Assembly (NCBI GenBank): GCA_965653565.1
Contig: CBFHAI010000010.1
Location: forward strand, 1-64,000
Reading direction: 5' to 3'
DNA: 64,000 bases
Source of the DNA: JALCLA01 sp965653565
GTDB taxonomy: Bacteria > Pseudomonadota > Gammaproteobacteria > Xanthomonadales > Xanthomonadaceae
Part shown: positions 1 to 8,245 of the stretch, one piece after another
Layout: every line of letters starts with the position of its first letter
Numbering within the stretch: the first letter of the stretch is position 1
Notes under the pieces: model-generated
Told to the model about the DNA's origin: nothing
What the model saw: the letters and a program-made list of their open reading frames with translations, nothing else
The model's database searches: none
Made by a program: the position numbers and the translations under genes

Positions 1-44
1 GGCCAAGGATGGCCTGTCGACAAACCCCGCAGCCGACGCGCGAA

Positions 45-231
45 CCTGATTTACATGGACGTAAATCAGGCGCGGCACCGGGGTGTCCTTCTCTTTGGTT
101 ACTTTCTCTTGGACAAGCAAGAGAAAGTGACTCGGCCCCCGCTGAGGGGGACGAAACCGGCGAAGTCGCAACTTCAATCGCGAGGGAAGCGGAACGCTTC
201 AGAGTCACTGGATTCCCGCCTACGCGGGAAT
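45..231. repeat. Mosaic intergenic repeat made of five consecutive hairpins
   Basis: Five inverted repeats follow each other. They are a 10-bp perfect stem (45-54/61-70), a 10-bp perfect stem ACTTTCTCTT/AAGAGAAAGT (101-110/119-128), a 5-bp C/G stem (136-140/146-150), a 5-bp stem GAAGC/GCTTC (186-190/196-200) and an 8-bp REP-type stem ATTCCCGC/GCGGGAAT (212-219/224-231). Short open frames here translate the repeat itself, such as LDSRLRGND-like peptides familiar from dispersed repeats in this bacterial order. No gene is supported in 1-381, and positions 232-381 show nothing further. Confidence 0.7.
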
Positions 232-381
232 GACGAGAGTGGCTGAAATCGCGAAAATTGAAACCGTCGCCGGACTCCGCCACGCTGCATCCAGACTACG
301 AATCTGCGTGGAAGAGAAGTGTCGCGTGTCGCGAAAAGTGCGGCGTGCAAAAGCCGATGCAAACAACCGCGCCGGTTCAAA

Positions 382-1125
382 TCAACGCAACAGTTCCCTC
401 AACACTGCCGGCAACAGCCCGTTCACCGCCTTCAAATTGGCGAACACCTCGTCCAGCGTGATCTCCACATCGTCTCCCGCCCCCGCCGCCCAATTCGCCA
501 CCGGCGCCAGACACGCATAACTCAACCCCACTTCGCGCGCCAATGCGGCCTCGGGCATCCCGGTCATGCCGACGATATCGCATCCATCCCGAAGCATCCG
601 CGCAATCTCGGCACGCGATTCGAAGCGCGGCCCCTGGGTTGCCCCGTAACAGCCACCATCGACAATCGAAACACCGGCGCGCCGCGCAGCGGCAAGCAGT
701 TCGCCGCGCAAACCAGGCGTATATGGATCGCCGAATTCCGCATGCAACATCTCGCCGGCTTCGTCCCAGAACGAAGCCACGCGGCCATGCGTGTAGTCGA
801 TGATCTGATCGGGCAACACCAAGGCCCGCGGCGGACAACGTTCGGTGATGCCGCCGACCGTGTTGATCGCAAGCACGCGCACGGGGGCGAGTTGTTTCAA
901 GGCCCAGACATTCGCGCGATAGTTGACGCGATGCGGCGGCAGGTTGTGCGATTCGCCGTGGCGCGCGAGGAAGGCGACATTGCGGCCGTAGAGTTTGCCG
1001 ATGCGAATCGGGCCGGACGGGGCGCCGTAAGGTGTCTGTTCTGCAACGACGCGAAGCGCTTCGAACTCCGGCAACGCATACAGCCCGCTGCCGCCGATGA
1101 CGGCCAGATCGAGCGCCTCGCTCAC
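382..1125 (-). CDS. S-methyl-5'-thioinosine phosphorylase (MTAP/PNP family)
   Basis: This 247-residue enzyme of the purine nucleoside phosphorylase family is predicted to split methylthioinosine into hypoxanthine and methylthioribose-1-phosphate. It has the N-terminal phosphate loop GGSGLY (11-16), RHGE (55-58) and the family signature GMTGMPEAALARE (186-198). At the base-binding position it has Asn211 (NWAAG) where adenine-specific MTA phosphorylases have Asp, which favours a 6-oxopurine. That matches the Pseudomonas methylthioinosine phosphorylase type. It starts with GTG, and that codon overlaps the hpt stop (GTGA), so the two are co-translated. Hypoxanthine made here is the substrate of the neighbouring Hpt. 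Confidence 0.85.
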   Translation of the reverse strand: MSEALDLAVIGGSGLYALPEFEALRVVAEQTPYGAPSGPIRIGKLYGRNVAFLARHGESHNLPPHRVNYRANVWALKQLAPVRVLAINTVGGITERCPPRALVLPDQIIDYTHGRVASFWDEAGEMLHAEFGDPYTPGLRGELLAAARRAGVSIVDGGCYGATQGPRFESRAEIARMLRDGCDIVGMTGMPEAALAREVGLSYACLAPVANWAAGAGDDVEITLDEVFANLKAVNGLLPAVLRELLR

Positions 1126-1664
1126 AGCGCGTACACCGCCGGCAGGTTGCGGCCCTGTTCGTAGTAGTCCATGCCGAAGCCGAAAACGTAGCGGTCGGGC
1201 ACGTCGACGCCGATGTAATCGGCGACGAGGTCGGGCACGCAGCGATCGTGCACCTTGCGCGTCAGCACGGCGATGCGTACGTCGGCGGCGCCTTCGGCGA
1301 AGCAGGCCTTGCGTACGGCGGCGAGCGTATGGCCTTCATCGAGGATGTCGTCGATCAGCAAGACGCGGCGGCCGATCATCGGGACGGTCGGATGGCGCAG
1401 CCATTGCAATCCGCCGCCGGCGATCTTGCCGCGATAGCGCGTCGCATGCAGATAATCGAACTCGACGTCGAAGCCCAGTTCGATCGCCAGCAGCGACGCG
1501 AAGATCATGCCGCCGTGCATCACCGTGAGGAACAGCGGGCGCTCGTCGGAATAATCGGCGCGGATCGCGGCGGCCATGCGCGTGATCGCGCTCTGCAACG
1601 CGGCGCGATCGTGGATGAGCTCGGCGGTGGGCAGCACATCCTGCAGCGGTTTGTCGATTTTCAT
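1122..1664 (-). CDS. hpt: Hypoxanthine-guanine phosphoribosyltransferase
   Basis: This 180-residue type I phosphoribosyltransferase converts hypoxanthine or guanine plus PRPP to IMP or GMP in the cytosol. The PRPP-binding motif VLLIDDILDEGHTL lies near residues 100-113, and the pyrophosphate-loop region TVMHGG lies near 47-52. Length is normal for bacterial Hpt. The ATG start lies 22 nt after nagZ ends, and the 3' end overlaps the phosphorylase start by 4 nt. Pairing with methylthioinosine phosphorylase suggests direct recycling of hypoxanthine released from polyamine by-products. Confidence 0.9.
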   Translation of the reverse strand: MKIDKPLQDVLPTAELIHDRAALQSAITRMAAAIRADYSDERPLFLTVMHGGMIFASLLAIELGFDVEFDYLHATRYRGKIAGGGLQWLRHPTVPMIGRRVLLIDDILDEGHTLAAVRKACFAEGAADVRIAVLTRKVHDRCVPDLVADYIGVDVPDRYVFGFGMDYYEQGRNLPAVYAL

Positions 1665-1686
1665 TGCGAAGTATCCGGCCGAGTGA

Positions 1687-2685
1687 TCAGGCTAAAGCAT
1701 CGATTCCGAGCGTAGCACGCGCCTCGCGCCAGCGTGCCGCCGTGGTGAGCGCGTCCCAGTCGATCGCAGGACGGCCGAACAGCGGCCGCAGCGCGTCGGG
1801 ACGCAAATCGCGCGCTTGCATCGCCGCGAGCGAATCGGGCACCAGCGCCGGCGCGCACACCAGCACCGAATCGCAACCGGCATCGTAGTGCGCGTGGATG
1901 CGCGCGGCCACGCCGCCGGCGGACTCGGCGGCCGCCATGCCGATGTCGTCGCTGAAGATCACGCCGCGGAAATTCATCTCGTGGCGCAGCAGATCGATCC
2001 AGCGCTTCGAGTAACCGGCCGGGTCCGCGTCGACGGCGGGATAGCTGACGTGCGCCATCATCACCGCTTCCGCGCCGGCAGCGATGCCCGCTTCGAACGG
2101 CAGCAGGTCTTCGGCACGCAGCACGTCGAGCGGGCGCGGATCGACGGCGGCATCGAAGTGCGTGTCTTCGAGCACCGAGCCGTGTCCCGGGAAATGTTTC
2201 AGCGTCGCGGCCATGCCCGCCGCGTGCATGCCGCGGATGTAGTGCAGCGCAAGTTCCGAGGCGATGCGCGGTTCGAGATGGAATGCGCGCTCGCCGATCG
2301 CGCGATTGCCGCGCTTGAGATCGACGACCGGCGCAAAACTCAGATCGATGCCGATGGCGCGGATCTCGCTCGCCATCAGCCAGGCATGTTCTTCGGCCTG
2401 CGCCAGCGCGATATCATGCTGCGTGTCGTACAAGGCGCCGAAGCGCGAGAGTTCCGGCAATCGCGAAAAGCCTTCGCGGAAGCGCTGCACCGGGCCGCCT
2501 TCCTGATCGACGCACAGCAGCAGCGGCTTGTCCGCAGACTGGCGCAGGTCTTCGCACAATCCGGTGACCTGTTCGCGCGATGCGAAGTTGCGCGTGAACA
2601 GAATGACGCCGCCGACCGCCGAGTGCCGCAGCCAGTCGCGTTCGTGTTCGGCCAGCGCCGGCCCTGCGATTCCGATCACCAGCAT
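1687..2685 (-). CDS. nagZ: Beta-N-acetylhexosaminidase NagZ
   Basis: This 332-residue cytoplasmic glycoside hydrolase family 3 enzyme removes GlcNAc from anhydromuropeptides during peptidoglycan recycling. The family signature KHFPGHG followed by EDTH lies near residues 163-176 and includes the catalytic His loop. An upstream N-terminal extension to 2931 is open but is only out-of-frame CYTH sequence. The ATG at 2685 (protein starts MLVIGIAG) matches known NagZ N-termini and overlaps the preceding stop as TGATG. It is part of the minus-strand operon between the CYTH gene and hpt. Confidence 0.9.
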   Translation of the reverse strand: MLVIGIAGPALAEHERDWLRHSAVGGVILFTRNFASREQVTGLCEDLRQSADKPLLLCVDQEGGPVQRFREGFSRLPELSRFGALYDTQHDIALAQAEEHAWLMASEIRAIGIDLSFAPVVDLKRGNRAIGERAFHLEPRIASELALHYIRGMHAAGMAATLKHFPGHGSVLEDTHFDAAVDPRPLDVLRAEDLLPFEAGIAAGAEAVMMAHVSYPAVDADPAGYSKRWIDLLRHEMNFRGVIFSDDIGMAAAESAGGVAARIHAHYDAGCDSVLVCAPALVPDSLAAMQARDLRPDALRPLFGRPAIDWDALTTAARWREARATLGIDALA

Positions 2686-3188
2686 CAGGCTTTCTCCTCG
2701 TTGTTCCAGCGCGAGTACGGACGCTCGGCCAGCGCCAGGTTGTAGTAGCGCTGAAGTTCGGTGACTTCGGCGCCGATCCAATCGGGTTTCACGAAGGCTT
2801 CGTCGGCCGCTTGCAATTCGATCTCCGCAACGAACAAACCGGCATTTTCGCCGAGGAATTCGTCGATTTCCCACAGGTGGCCGGCGTGCCGCACGTAGTG
2901 GCGATGTTTGTCGATCAGGCCGCCGGTGCACAGCCCGAGCAAAGCCTCGGCATCAGCAACAGGAATCGGATAATCGAATTCCTGCCGCGTGCGGCCGAGC
3001 TCGCGCGATTTCAGATTGAGGAAGGCTTCCTCGCCCGCGATGCGCACGCGCACCGACGCGCGCTGGCGGCCGGATTCCACCGCGCCAAGATCATTCAAAT
3101 AACCCTGCGCCATGCGCACCACGCGCTCGGCCTGGCTGCGCCACGCGTCGCCAACCAGCAGGAATTTGCGTTCGATTTCGATGCCCAC
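2685..3188 (-). CDS. CYTH-domain protein (inorganic triphosphatase/adenylate cyclase fold)
   Basis: This 167-residue single-domain CYTH protein begins with the hallmark ExExK motif (Glu4, Glu6, Lys8). Charged Arg/Lys/Glu residues follow along the predicted tunnel strands. Bacterial proteins of this length usually hydrolyse tripolyphosphate, and a few are class IV adenylate cyclases, so the substrate is not certain. The start is GTG, 3 nt after the rlmD stop triplet. It is translationally coupled to nagZ through TGATG, which fits a housekeeping operon rather than a signalling role, though this is inference. Confidence 0.8.
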   Translation of the reverse strand: MGIEIERKFLLVGDAWRSQAERVVRMAQGYLNDLGAVESGRQRASVRVRIAGEEAFLNLKSRELGRTRQEFDYPIPVADAEALLGLCTGGLIDKHRHYVRHAGHLWEIDEFLGENAGLFVAEIELQAADEAFVKPDWIGAEVTELQRYYNLALAERPYSRWNNEEKA

Positions 3189-3191
3189 GAT

Positions 3192-4520
3192 TCAATCCCT
3201 TTCGAACAGCGCGATCGATTCGACATGCGCGGTATGCGGAAACATATCCATCGCACCGGCGGCTTTCAGACGATAGCCGTAGTCGCGCACCAGGATGCCG
3301 GCGTCGCGTGCCAGCGATCCGGGATGACACGACACATAGACAATGCGGTCGACGCCATCGAGCGGCAGCTGCGGAATCGTCGCATCGGCACCGGTGCGCG
3401 GCGGATCGAGGAACAACTTGTCGAAGCCTGCGCCGATCCACGGCTGGCTGCGCAGATCGCGCGCCAGGTCGGCGGCGTGGAATTCGACGTTGCGAAGACC
3501 GTTGCGTGCGGCATTTTCGCGCGCGCGCTGCACGAGGCCGGCGTCGCCTTCGACGCCGACCACCGACGCCGCGCTGCGCGCGATCGGCAAGGTGAAGTTG
3601 CCCAGACCGCAGAACAGATCGAGCACACGGTCGGTCGATTTGGCGTCGAGCAGTTGCAAGGCGTGATCGACCATGCGGCGGTTCATGTCGCCGTTGACCT
3701 GCACGAAATCGAGCGGGCGGAATTCGAAATCGACGTCGTACTGCGGCAGCGCGAAACGCAGGGTCGGCGGATCGGCATCGAGCGGCTGCACGGTGTCGTT
3801 GCCGCCGGGCTGCAGATAGATCGTGAGGCCCGACCTTGCGCCGAACGCGCGCAGGCGGGCGCGATCAGCATCGTCCAACGGCACCAGGTTGCGGAACACC
3901 AGGACGGTGGCGTTGTCGCCGGCGGAGACTTCGATCTGCGCGATCTGATCGCGCGCGTCGAGCGATTGCACCAGTTCACCGAGCTGCGCGATGTGTTCGC
4001 CGACCTGCGGCACCAGCACTTCGCAGCGCAGCGTATCGGTGATGAAGCGCGGGTCGATTTCGCGAAAACCGACCAGCGCCTTTTCCTTCTTCGCGACATA
4101 TTTCGCGCCCATGCGCGCCTTGCGCCGGTAACCCCACGGCTCGCCGCGCAATGGCGCGAGCACGCGCTCGGGTGTCACGCGGCCGATGCGTTCGAAGTTT
4201 TCCAGCAGGATGTGCTGCTTGGCCTCGACCTGTCTGGCCGGGTCCAGATGCTGCAAGGCGCAGCCGCCGCAGACGCCGAAATGCACGCATCTGGGCAGGA
4301 CGCGATCGGGCGACGCGCGCAGGATTTCGTAGGCCACCGCCTCGTCGAAACTTTTCTTGCGCGCGGTCTGCCGCGCCTTGACGCGCTCGCCGGGCAGCGC
4401 GCCGACGACGAATACGGCCTTGCCATCGACGCGCGCGACACCGCGGCCATCGTGGCTCAGATCGAGGATGTCGAGTTCGAGCTCGACCGGAGTAAACGGT
4501 TTGCGATTGCTGCGGGCCAC
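3192..4520 (-). CDS. rlmD: 23S rRNA (uracil-1939-C5) methyltransferase RlmD
   Basis: This SAM-dependent, Fe-S-containing methyltransferase makes m5U1939 in 23S rRNA. An N-terminal TRAM domain is followed by the cluster cysteines (RCVHFGVCGGC plus a distal Cys), SAM motif DLFCGLGNFTLP, DPPRTGAD, and the catalytic Cys in YVSCHPGSLARD. The frame is open to an ATG at 4652, but those extra 44 residues translate the GGGAATC heptamer repeat. The GTG at 4520 (VARSNRKPFTP) gives 442 residues, close to the 433 of E. coli RlmD, so I chose it. No strong ribosome binding site was seen for either start. Confidence 0.88.
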   Translation of the reverse strand: MARSNRKPFTPVELELDILDLSHDGRGVARVDGKAVFVVGALPGERVKARQTARKKSFDEAVAYEILRASPDRVLPRCVHFGVCGGCALQHLDPARQVEAKQHILLENFERIGRVTPERVLAPLRGEPWGYRRKARMGAKYVAKKEKALVGFREIDPRFITDTLRCEVLVPQVGEHIAQLGELVQSLDARDQIAQIEVSAGDNATVLVFRNLVPLDDADRARLRAFGARSGLTIYLQPGGNDTVQPLDADPPTLRFALPQYDVDFEFRPLDFVQVNGDMNRRMVDHALQLLDAKSTDRVLDLFCGLGNFTLPIARSAASVVGVEGDAGLVQRARENAARNGLRNVEFHAADLARDLRSQPWIGAGFDKLFLDPPRTGADATIPQLPLDGVDRIVYVSCHPGSLARDAGILVRDYGYRLKAAGAMDMFPHTAHVESIALFERD

Positions 4521-4596
4521 GGCGGGATCGGCTTTTCTGGGCCGCGGATTGTCGCAAATTTGGGTGGACGGGGTGCGGTGCTGACCGGCTGGTTTT

Positions 4597-4702
4597 GGGG
4601 AATCGGGAGTCGGGAATCGGGAGAAAACAGCGCGGGCTGCTTGCACCGACATTTCGGCGCCCGATTCCTCGCTCTATTCCCGATTCCTGGCTCCCGATTC
4701 CC
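4597..4702. repeat. GGGAATC/GGGAGTC heptamer repeats in inverted arms
   Basis: Heptamers of the type CGGGAAT/CGGGAGT run forward at about 4597-4623 and in the opposite orientation at about 4660-4702. About 35 nt separate the arms, so transcripts could fold into a long imperfect hairpin. The repeat fills the spacer between the ydbL-like gene and rlmD. It is the same family as the blocks at 7400, 9171 and 42448. Confidence 0.7.
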
Positions 4703-4715
4703 GGATCTGCAGCCC

Positions 4716-5327
4716 CTACTTCTGCTTCCACGCCCCACTGGAATCCTGATACCACCAACCGCTGCGCGCGCTCTGGATCCATTGCTTGGCGAAGATCTCG
4801 CGGATCTGGCCTTCCCATTCGGCGTGGCCGTTGGCGACGGCGATTTCGCGGTAGACGGCGGCGCGGTCGCGGTTGTCGTCGGCGACCGCCTGCTGAAGAC
4901 CGGCGCGGTCCTTGAGCGGGATGGCGGCGGCGTCGCGCACCACCAGCAGGCCGTCGCGGCCGAAGCCGAGCGCGCCCGAATCGAAGGCGGCGCTCAGTTG
5001 CGACTGGAAGCGGCCGGCCATGCGGTCCTGGATCGCCTGGATGGCCGGCGTCTTGAGCGTGATGTCGGCCGATTGCGCGTGCGCGGAGCTGATCAGCAGC
5101 GACATCCAATCGAAGTTCGCTGGGTCGAAGTTGGCCGGCGTGCTTTGCGCGAATCCGCCCGAGGTATCGGGTTGCGGCGGCGCGGGGGCTTCGTCGCCGA
5201 TCACTTTCTCGACGAATTCGCGCGCCGCTTCCTGCGCCTCGGCGGCCGGGAAATAAACGTTGATGGTGACGCAGGCGGTCAGCAGCAGCAGACCGAAGGA
5301 AAGTGACGGGAATCGCAAAGCACGCAT
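4716..5327 (-). CDS. YdbL-like (DUF1318) lipoprotein, possibly combined with a YnbE-like segment
   Basis: This 203-residue protein has a short signal peptide ending in a lipobox (LLLTAC, Cys near residue 19). The mature part opens VTINVYFPAAEAQEAA, typical of DUF1318 proteins. The middle (about 45-85) is Pro/Asn-rich and the C-terminal half carries the DUF1318 segment. It lies 13 nt after a YdbH homologue. In E. coli YdbH, YnbE and YdbL act together as an AsmA-type bridge for phospholipid transport to the outer membrane. No separate ynbE is present, so this lipoprotein may supply both functions (inference). Confidence 0.65.
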   Translation of the reverse strand: MRALRFPSLSFGLLLLTACVTINVYFPAAEAQEAAREFVEKVIGDEAPAPPQPDTSGGFAQSTPANFDPANFDWMSLLISSAHAQSADITLKTPAIQAIQDRMAGRFQSQLSAAFDSGALGFGRDGLLVVRDAAAIPLKDRAGLQQAVADDNRDRAAVYREIAVANGHAEWEGQIREIFAKQWIQSARSGWWYQDSSGAWKQK

Positions 5328-5340
5328 GGAAGCTCCGCTG

Positions 5341-7356
5341 TCAGTCGACGATGGGGGTCTGTCCTTCGGTGGCTGCCTTCAACCGGGCGACCAGCACGGG
5401 CCAATCGACCTTGCGCTGGTGCCCGACGACGGTGATGCGCGGCAGTCCCGATCCTTGCACGATAGTGTAGCCATTGCCGGATGAATCCACTCCGGCCATT
5501 TCGCACACGTTGTTGGCGAGCCGGCATTTGAGGCCGATGCGGTCGTAGGGGAAGGTTTCGAACAGCTTGAGCACCTGCGCCTGCAGGCCGGCCACGACGC
5601 CGGCACCACCGACCGACGACAGATCCTGCACCGCGCGCTGGCTGATGCGGCGTTTGTCTTTCGCGGTCGTGGAGGTGTGCAGGTCGGCATCGAAGGCGAC
5701 CGGCGCCCAATCGACGAGGCGCAGGTCCTTCACGTGGCCGTCGAGGCGGCCGGTGATCTCGCCGAAACCGAACACGCCGGTGAGCGGTTTCAGATCGAGA
5801 TTCTCGAATGCGATCTGCGCCGTCATCGTCGGCGCCACGCCAAGCGGACGTTCGAGCGTGAGTTCGGCGATGTCGACGCGGCCGCCGAACACATCGACAC
5901 CCAGCCCGCCTTCGAAGCTCAACACCTCGTCGGCGTAGCGCACGGCGGGGATGTCGCCCGACAGGCGGCCGGCGAATTCCGGCCAGCCCAGCGCGCGGCC
6001 GAGCTGCGCCATTTCCAGATTGCGCAGCGACGCGGAAACGTCGAGCGTCGCGTTGCTGTTTTCGCGTGCGGGCCTCCACGCGAACCGTGGCATGGCGAGC
6101 TGCCCGCCGAGCAGGTCGATGGTGATGCCTTCGCGCAGTTCGACGCCGCCGTTTTCGCTGCGCAGCGCGAGCCGTGCGGCGCCGAGATCCACCGCGTGCA
6201 GCCTGGCGCCGTCCCAGCGCAGTTCGCTGTCGACCGTGCCGGCGTTGCGCCAGCGCAGGGTGCCGTCGAGCGCCGACAACGCAAATCGCTCGGCGCCGTC
6301 GCGGGCATCGACTTTCTGCAGATCGACATCGACGGCGTCGATCGTGCCGGCGCGCACGGCGAACGAAGCATTCGCGCTGCCGTCGACGGCCAACCCCTTG
6401 AGGCCGACGGTGCCGAGCGGCGTTTCGAAATAGCGCCGGTTGGCGGCGTCGAGCGACGGGATTTTCGCGCTGGCGTCGAGCGTTGCGACAGCGGTTGCCG
6501 CCGACGGATCGAGCACGCCGGTCGCCTCGAGCTCGAGCACGCCCGGATCGCGCCAGCCGAAGCGCTCGAGCGTCCATCTTGATGCCGGTGTGCTGCGCAT
6601 CGTCAAGCCGAAATCGACCGGCGTTTCCGGCAGACTGGCGTAGAGCGAACCGGCGAGGATTTCGCCGCCGGCGAATTTCAGATCGAGCGCCACACCGGTG
6701 GACTCGGCATCGAACGCCATCTCGAGCGAGCCGGTCGCATCGAGCGCCGCGGCCGCGACTCGGCCGTTTTCGCTGTCGAGGCCGAGCGCAGTGAAGGCGA
6801 CCGGGCCGCGCATCCAGACGCCTTGCTGCGGCGTTTTTCCGAAGGTGAGCGTGGCGTCGATGCGGCCGTCGGTGACGCGGCCTTGCGGCCAGCTTCGGGT
6901 GAGCAGCGGTTGCAGCCAGGCGGCCGGCAAATCGCTAGCGCGCAGGACAATCGGTGCCGGTTCGGCGCCGAAATTCGCGCCGAATTCGCCCTTCGCGGCG
7001 GTGAGTTCGAGGTCGAGCGCGCCGTCCTTCCATTCGATGGCGAGCGTGCCTTTGCTGCCGCCGCGCGCGCGCACCGTACCCTTGCAGCTGAGGCGGCCGT
7101 CGTCGTGGCGCTTCAGATTGCACTGCCAGCGCACGTCGCGATAGCGGTAGCCGAGATCGCCGGCATCGAGCGCTTTGGCGTCGAGACGCAATTCGCCGGT
7201 GGCCGCGGTGTCGGGCCAGTCGAGCTGCACGACGACGGCATCCAATCGCCCGATCGGCAGCGTGATGCGTTCGACTTCGAGCATCGCGACGCGTGCATGC
7301 GCCTGCATCGCGATCGACGCGATCATGCAGCCGGCAAGGAGACGCGCGCAGGTCAT
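5341..7356 (-). CDS. YdbH-like AsmA-type intermembrane transport protein
   Basis: The 671-residue protein has an N-terminal signal/anchor segment and then long repeating beta-strand-rich sequence. The C-terminal domain (about 550-671) resembles the conserved end of E. coli YdbH, with features such as ISQRAVQDLSSVGG, FPYDRIGLKC and GNGYTIVQGSGLP. YdbH forms a beta-groove spanning the periplasm for lipid transfer. The start chosen is the ATG at 7356 (MTCARLLAGCM), because the open frame upstream is heptamer repeat. It is followed at 13 nt by its lipoprotein partner. E. coli YdbH is about 880 residues, so this is a shorter homologue. Confidence 0.7.
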   Translation of the reverse strand: MTCARLLAGCMIASIAMQAHARVAMLEVERITLPIGRLDAVVVQLDWPDTAATGELRLDAKALDAGDLGYRYRDVRWQCNLKRHDDGRLSCKGTVRARGGSKGTLAIEWKDGALDLELTAAKGEFGANFGAEPAPIVLRASDLPAAWLQPLLTRSWPQGRVTDGRIDATLTFGKTPQQGVWMRGPVAFTALGLDSENGRVAAAALDATGSLEMAFDAESTGVALDLKFAGGEILAGSLYASLPETPVDFGLTMRSTPASRWTLERFGWRDPGVLELEATGVLDPSAATAVATLDASAKIPSLDAANRRYFETPLGTVGLKGLAVDGSANASFAVRAGTIDAVDVDLQKVDARDGAERFALSALDGTLRWRNAGTVDSELRWDGARLHAVDLGAARLALRSENGGVELREGITIDLLGGQLAMPRFAWRPARENSNATLDVSASLRNLEMAQLGRALGWPEFAGRLSGDIPAVRYADEVLSFEGGLGVDVFGGRVDIAELTLERPLGVAPTMTAQIAFENLDLKPLTGVFGFGEITGRLDGHVKDLRLVDWAPVAFDADLHTSTTAKDKRRISQRAVQDLSSVGGAGVVAGLQAQVLKLFETFPYDRIGLKCRLANNVCEMAGVDSSGNGYTIVQGSGLPRITVVGHQRKVDWPVLVARLKAATEGQTPIVD

Positions 7357-7399
7357 GCGGCGAGCATACAAGTTGCGTGCTGCGCGATGTGCAACGGTT

Positions 7400-7482
7400 C
7401 GGGAATCGGGAATCGGGAATCGGGAGTCGGGAGTCGGGAGTCGGGAATCGGGAGCCCGGAGCCCGGAGCCCGGAGCCCGGAA
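7400..7482. repeat. Tandem heptamer array, about twelve units
   Basis: Twelve contiguous 7-nt units run in phase. Copies of CGGGAAT grade into CGGGAGT and then into CCCGGAG. The array fills the spacer between recO and the ydbH-like gene. Because 21 nt is seven codons, all frames stay open and give DSR-rich peptides (for example PIPDSRLPTPDSR), which artificially extend neighbouring ORFs. No gene is supported here. Confidence 0.85.
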
Positions 7483-7504
7483 CTTATCTTCCTTCGATCC
7501 GGAA

Positions 7505-8239
7505 CTATCGGTCTTTCTCGCCGCGCACATGCTGCGCGGAAAGATCCGCCAGTACGCGCCACGATTTCAGTTCACGCCCACCCAGATGATGCAGCAGCAC
7601 GCGGCGCATCACGCCGCGCAATTCGCGCAGGCCTTCGGGCGGCGGCATGTCGTCGTGGCCGAGCGCGAGCAGCGTGGCGCCGGCGATGCTGCCGTTTTCC
7701 GGCGTGCGCAGGCGCAGCGCACCGTGATCGGGGTCGTAGCGGTAGTGTGCGTCGGGGTCGATCGCGCGGTTGCTGTCGCCTTCGGTTTCCAGCCCGAGGG
7801 CGTAGCCCGTCTCGGCCAGCAGGTCGCGTTCGAAGCGGCGCAACTCCCAGACGTAGCTGTCGTTGTCGTGCAGAGCTGCCAGGCAACCTGCGTAGCGCCA
7901 GAACAGCGGCGTCATCGATTCGCCGCGCGGCAGCAGGCGCAGCAACAATTCGTTGAGATAGAAGGCGGCGAGCAAGGCGTCGCCCTGCGGCGCGAGCGCG
8001 GCGCCGGCGGCGTCGATCTGTCCGAGACGGGCGAGATCGCCGCGGCCGGCCCAGTCGAGAATCAACGGTTGCAGCGGTTGCAGCATCGCCCGCAGCGGCT
8101 GGCCGCGCGCGCCACGCACACCGCGTGCGATCAGCCCGACGCGGCCATGATCGCGCGAAAAGATTTCGACCAGCAGACTGGTTTCACGATAAGGCTGCGT
8201 GTGCAGCACGAAGGCGGGCTGGCCCACGACCCGCTGCAT
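7505..8239 (-). CDS. recO: DNA repair protein RecO
   Basis: This 244-residue protein loads RecA onto SSB-coated DNA with RecR in the RecFOR pathway. It has the N-terminal OB-fold (FVLHTQPYRETSLLVEIFSR) and a helical C-terminal part (LAAFYLNELLLRLLP and FERDLLAETGY). The usual zinc-binding cysteine set of other RecO proteins is not evident, as is common in proteobacteria. It starts at ATG 8239, 6 nt beyond the era stop, and belongs to the rnc-era-recO unit. Confidence 0.9.
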   Translation of the reverse strand: MQRVVGQPAFVLHTQPYRETSLLVEIFSRDHGRVGLIARGVRGARGQPLRAMLQPLQPLILDWAGRGDLARLGQIDAAGAALAPQGDALLAAFYLNELLLRLLPRGESMTPLFWRYAGCLAALHDNDSYVWELRRFERDLLAETGYALGLETEGDSNRAIDPDAHYRYDPDHGALRLRTPENGSIAGATLLALGHDDMPPPEGLRELRGVMRRVLLHHLGGRELKSWRVLADLSAQHVRGEKDR

Positions 8240-8245
8240 CGGCCG

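Noticed and set aside
55..246. 63-codon ORF in the left repeat
   Set aside because: The sequence (including LDSRLRGND) is a translation of hairpin and REP repeats.
4521..4652. N-terminal extension of RlmD to ATG 4652
   Set aside because: The extra 44 residues are made from the heptamer repeat. The GTG at 4520 gives normal length.
2811..5306. 831-codon plus-strand frame
   Set aside because: It is antisense to rlmD, the CYTH gene and the ydbL-like gene. It has no domain and composition typical of GC-rich shadows.
7400..7482. Tandem array considered as CRISPR
   Set aside because: Units are 7 nt without spacers, so it is a simple repeat.
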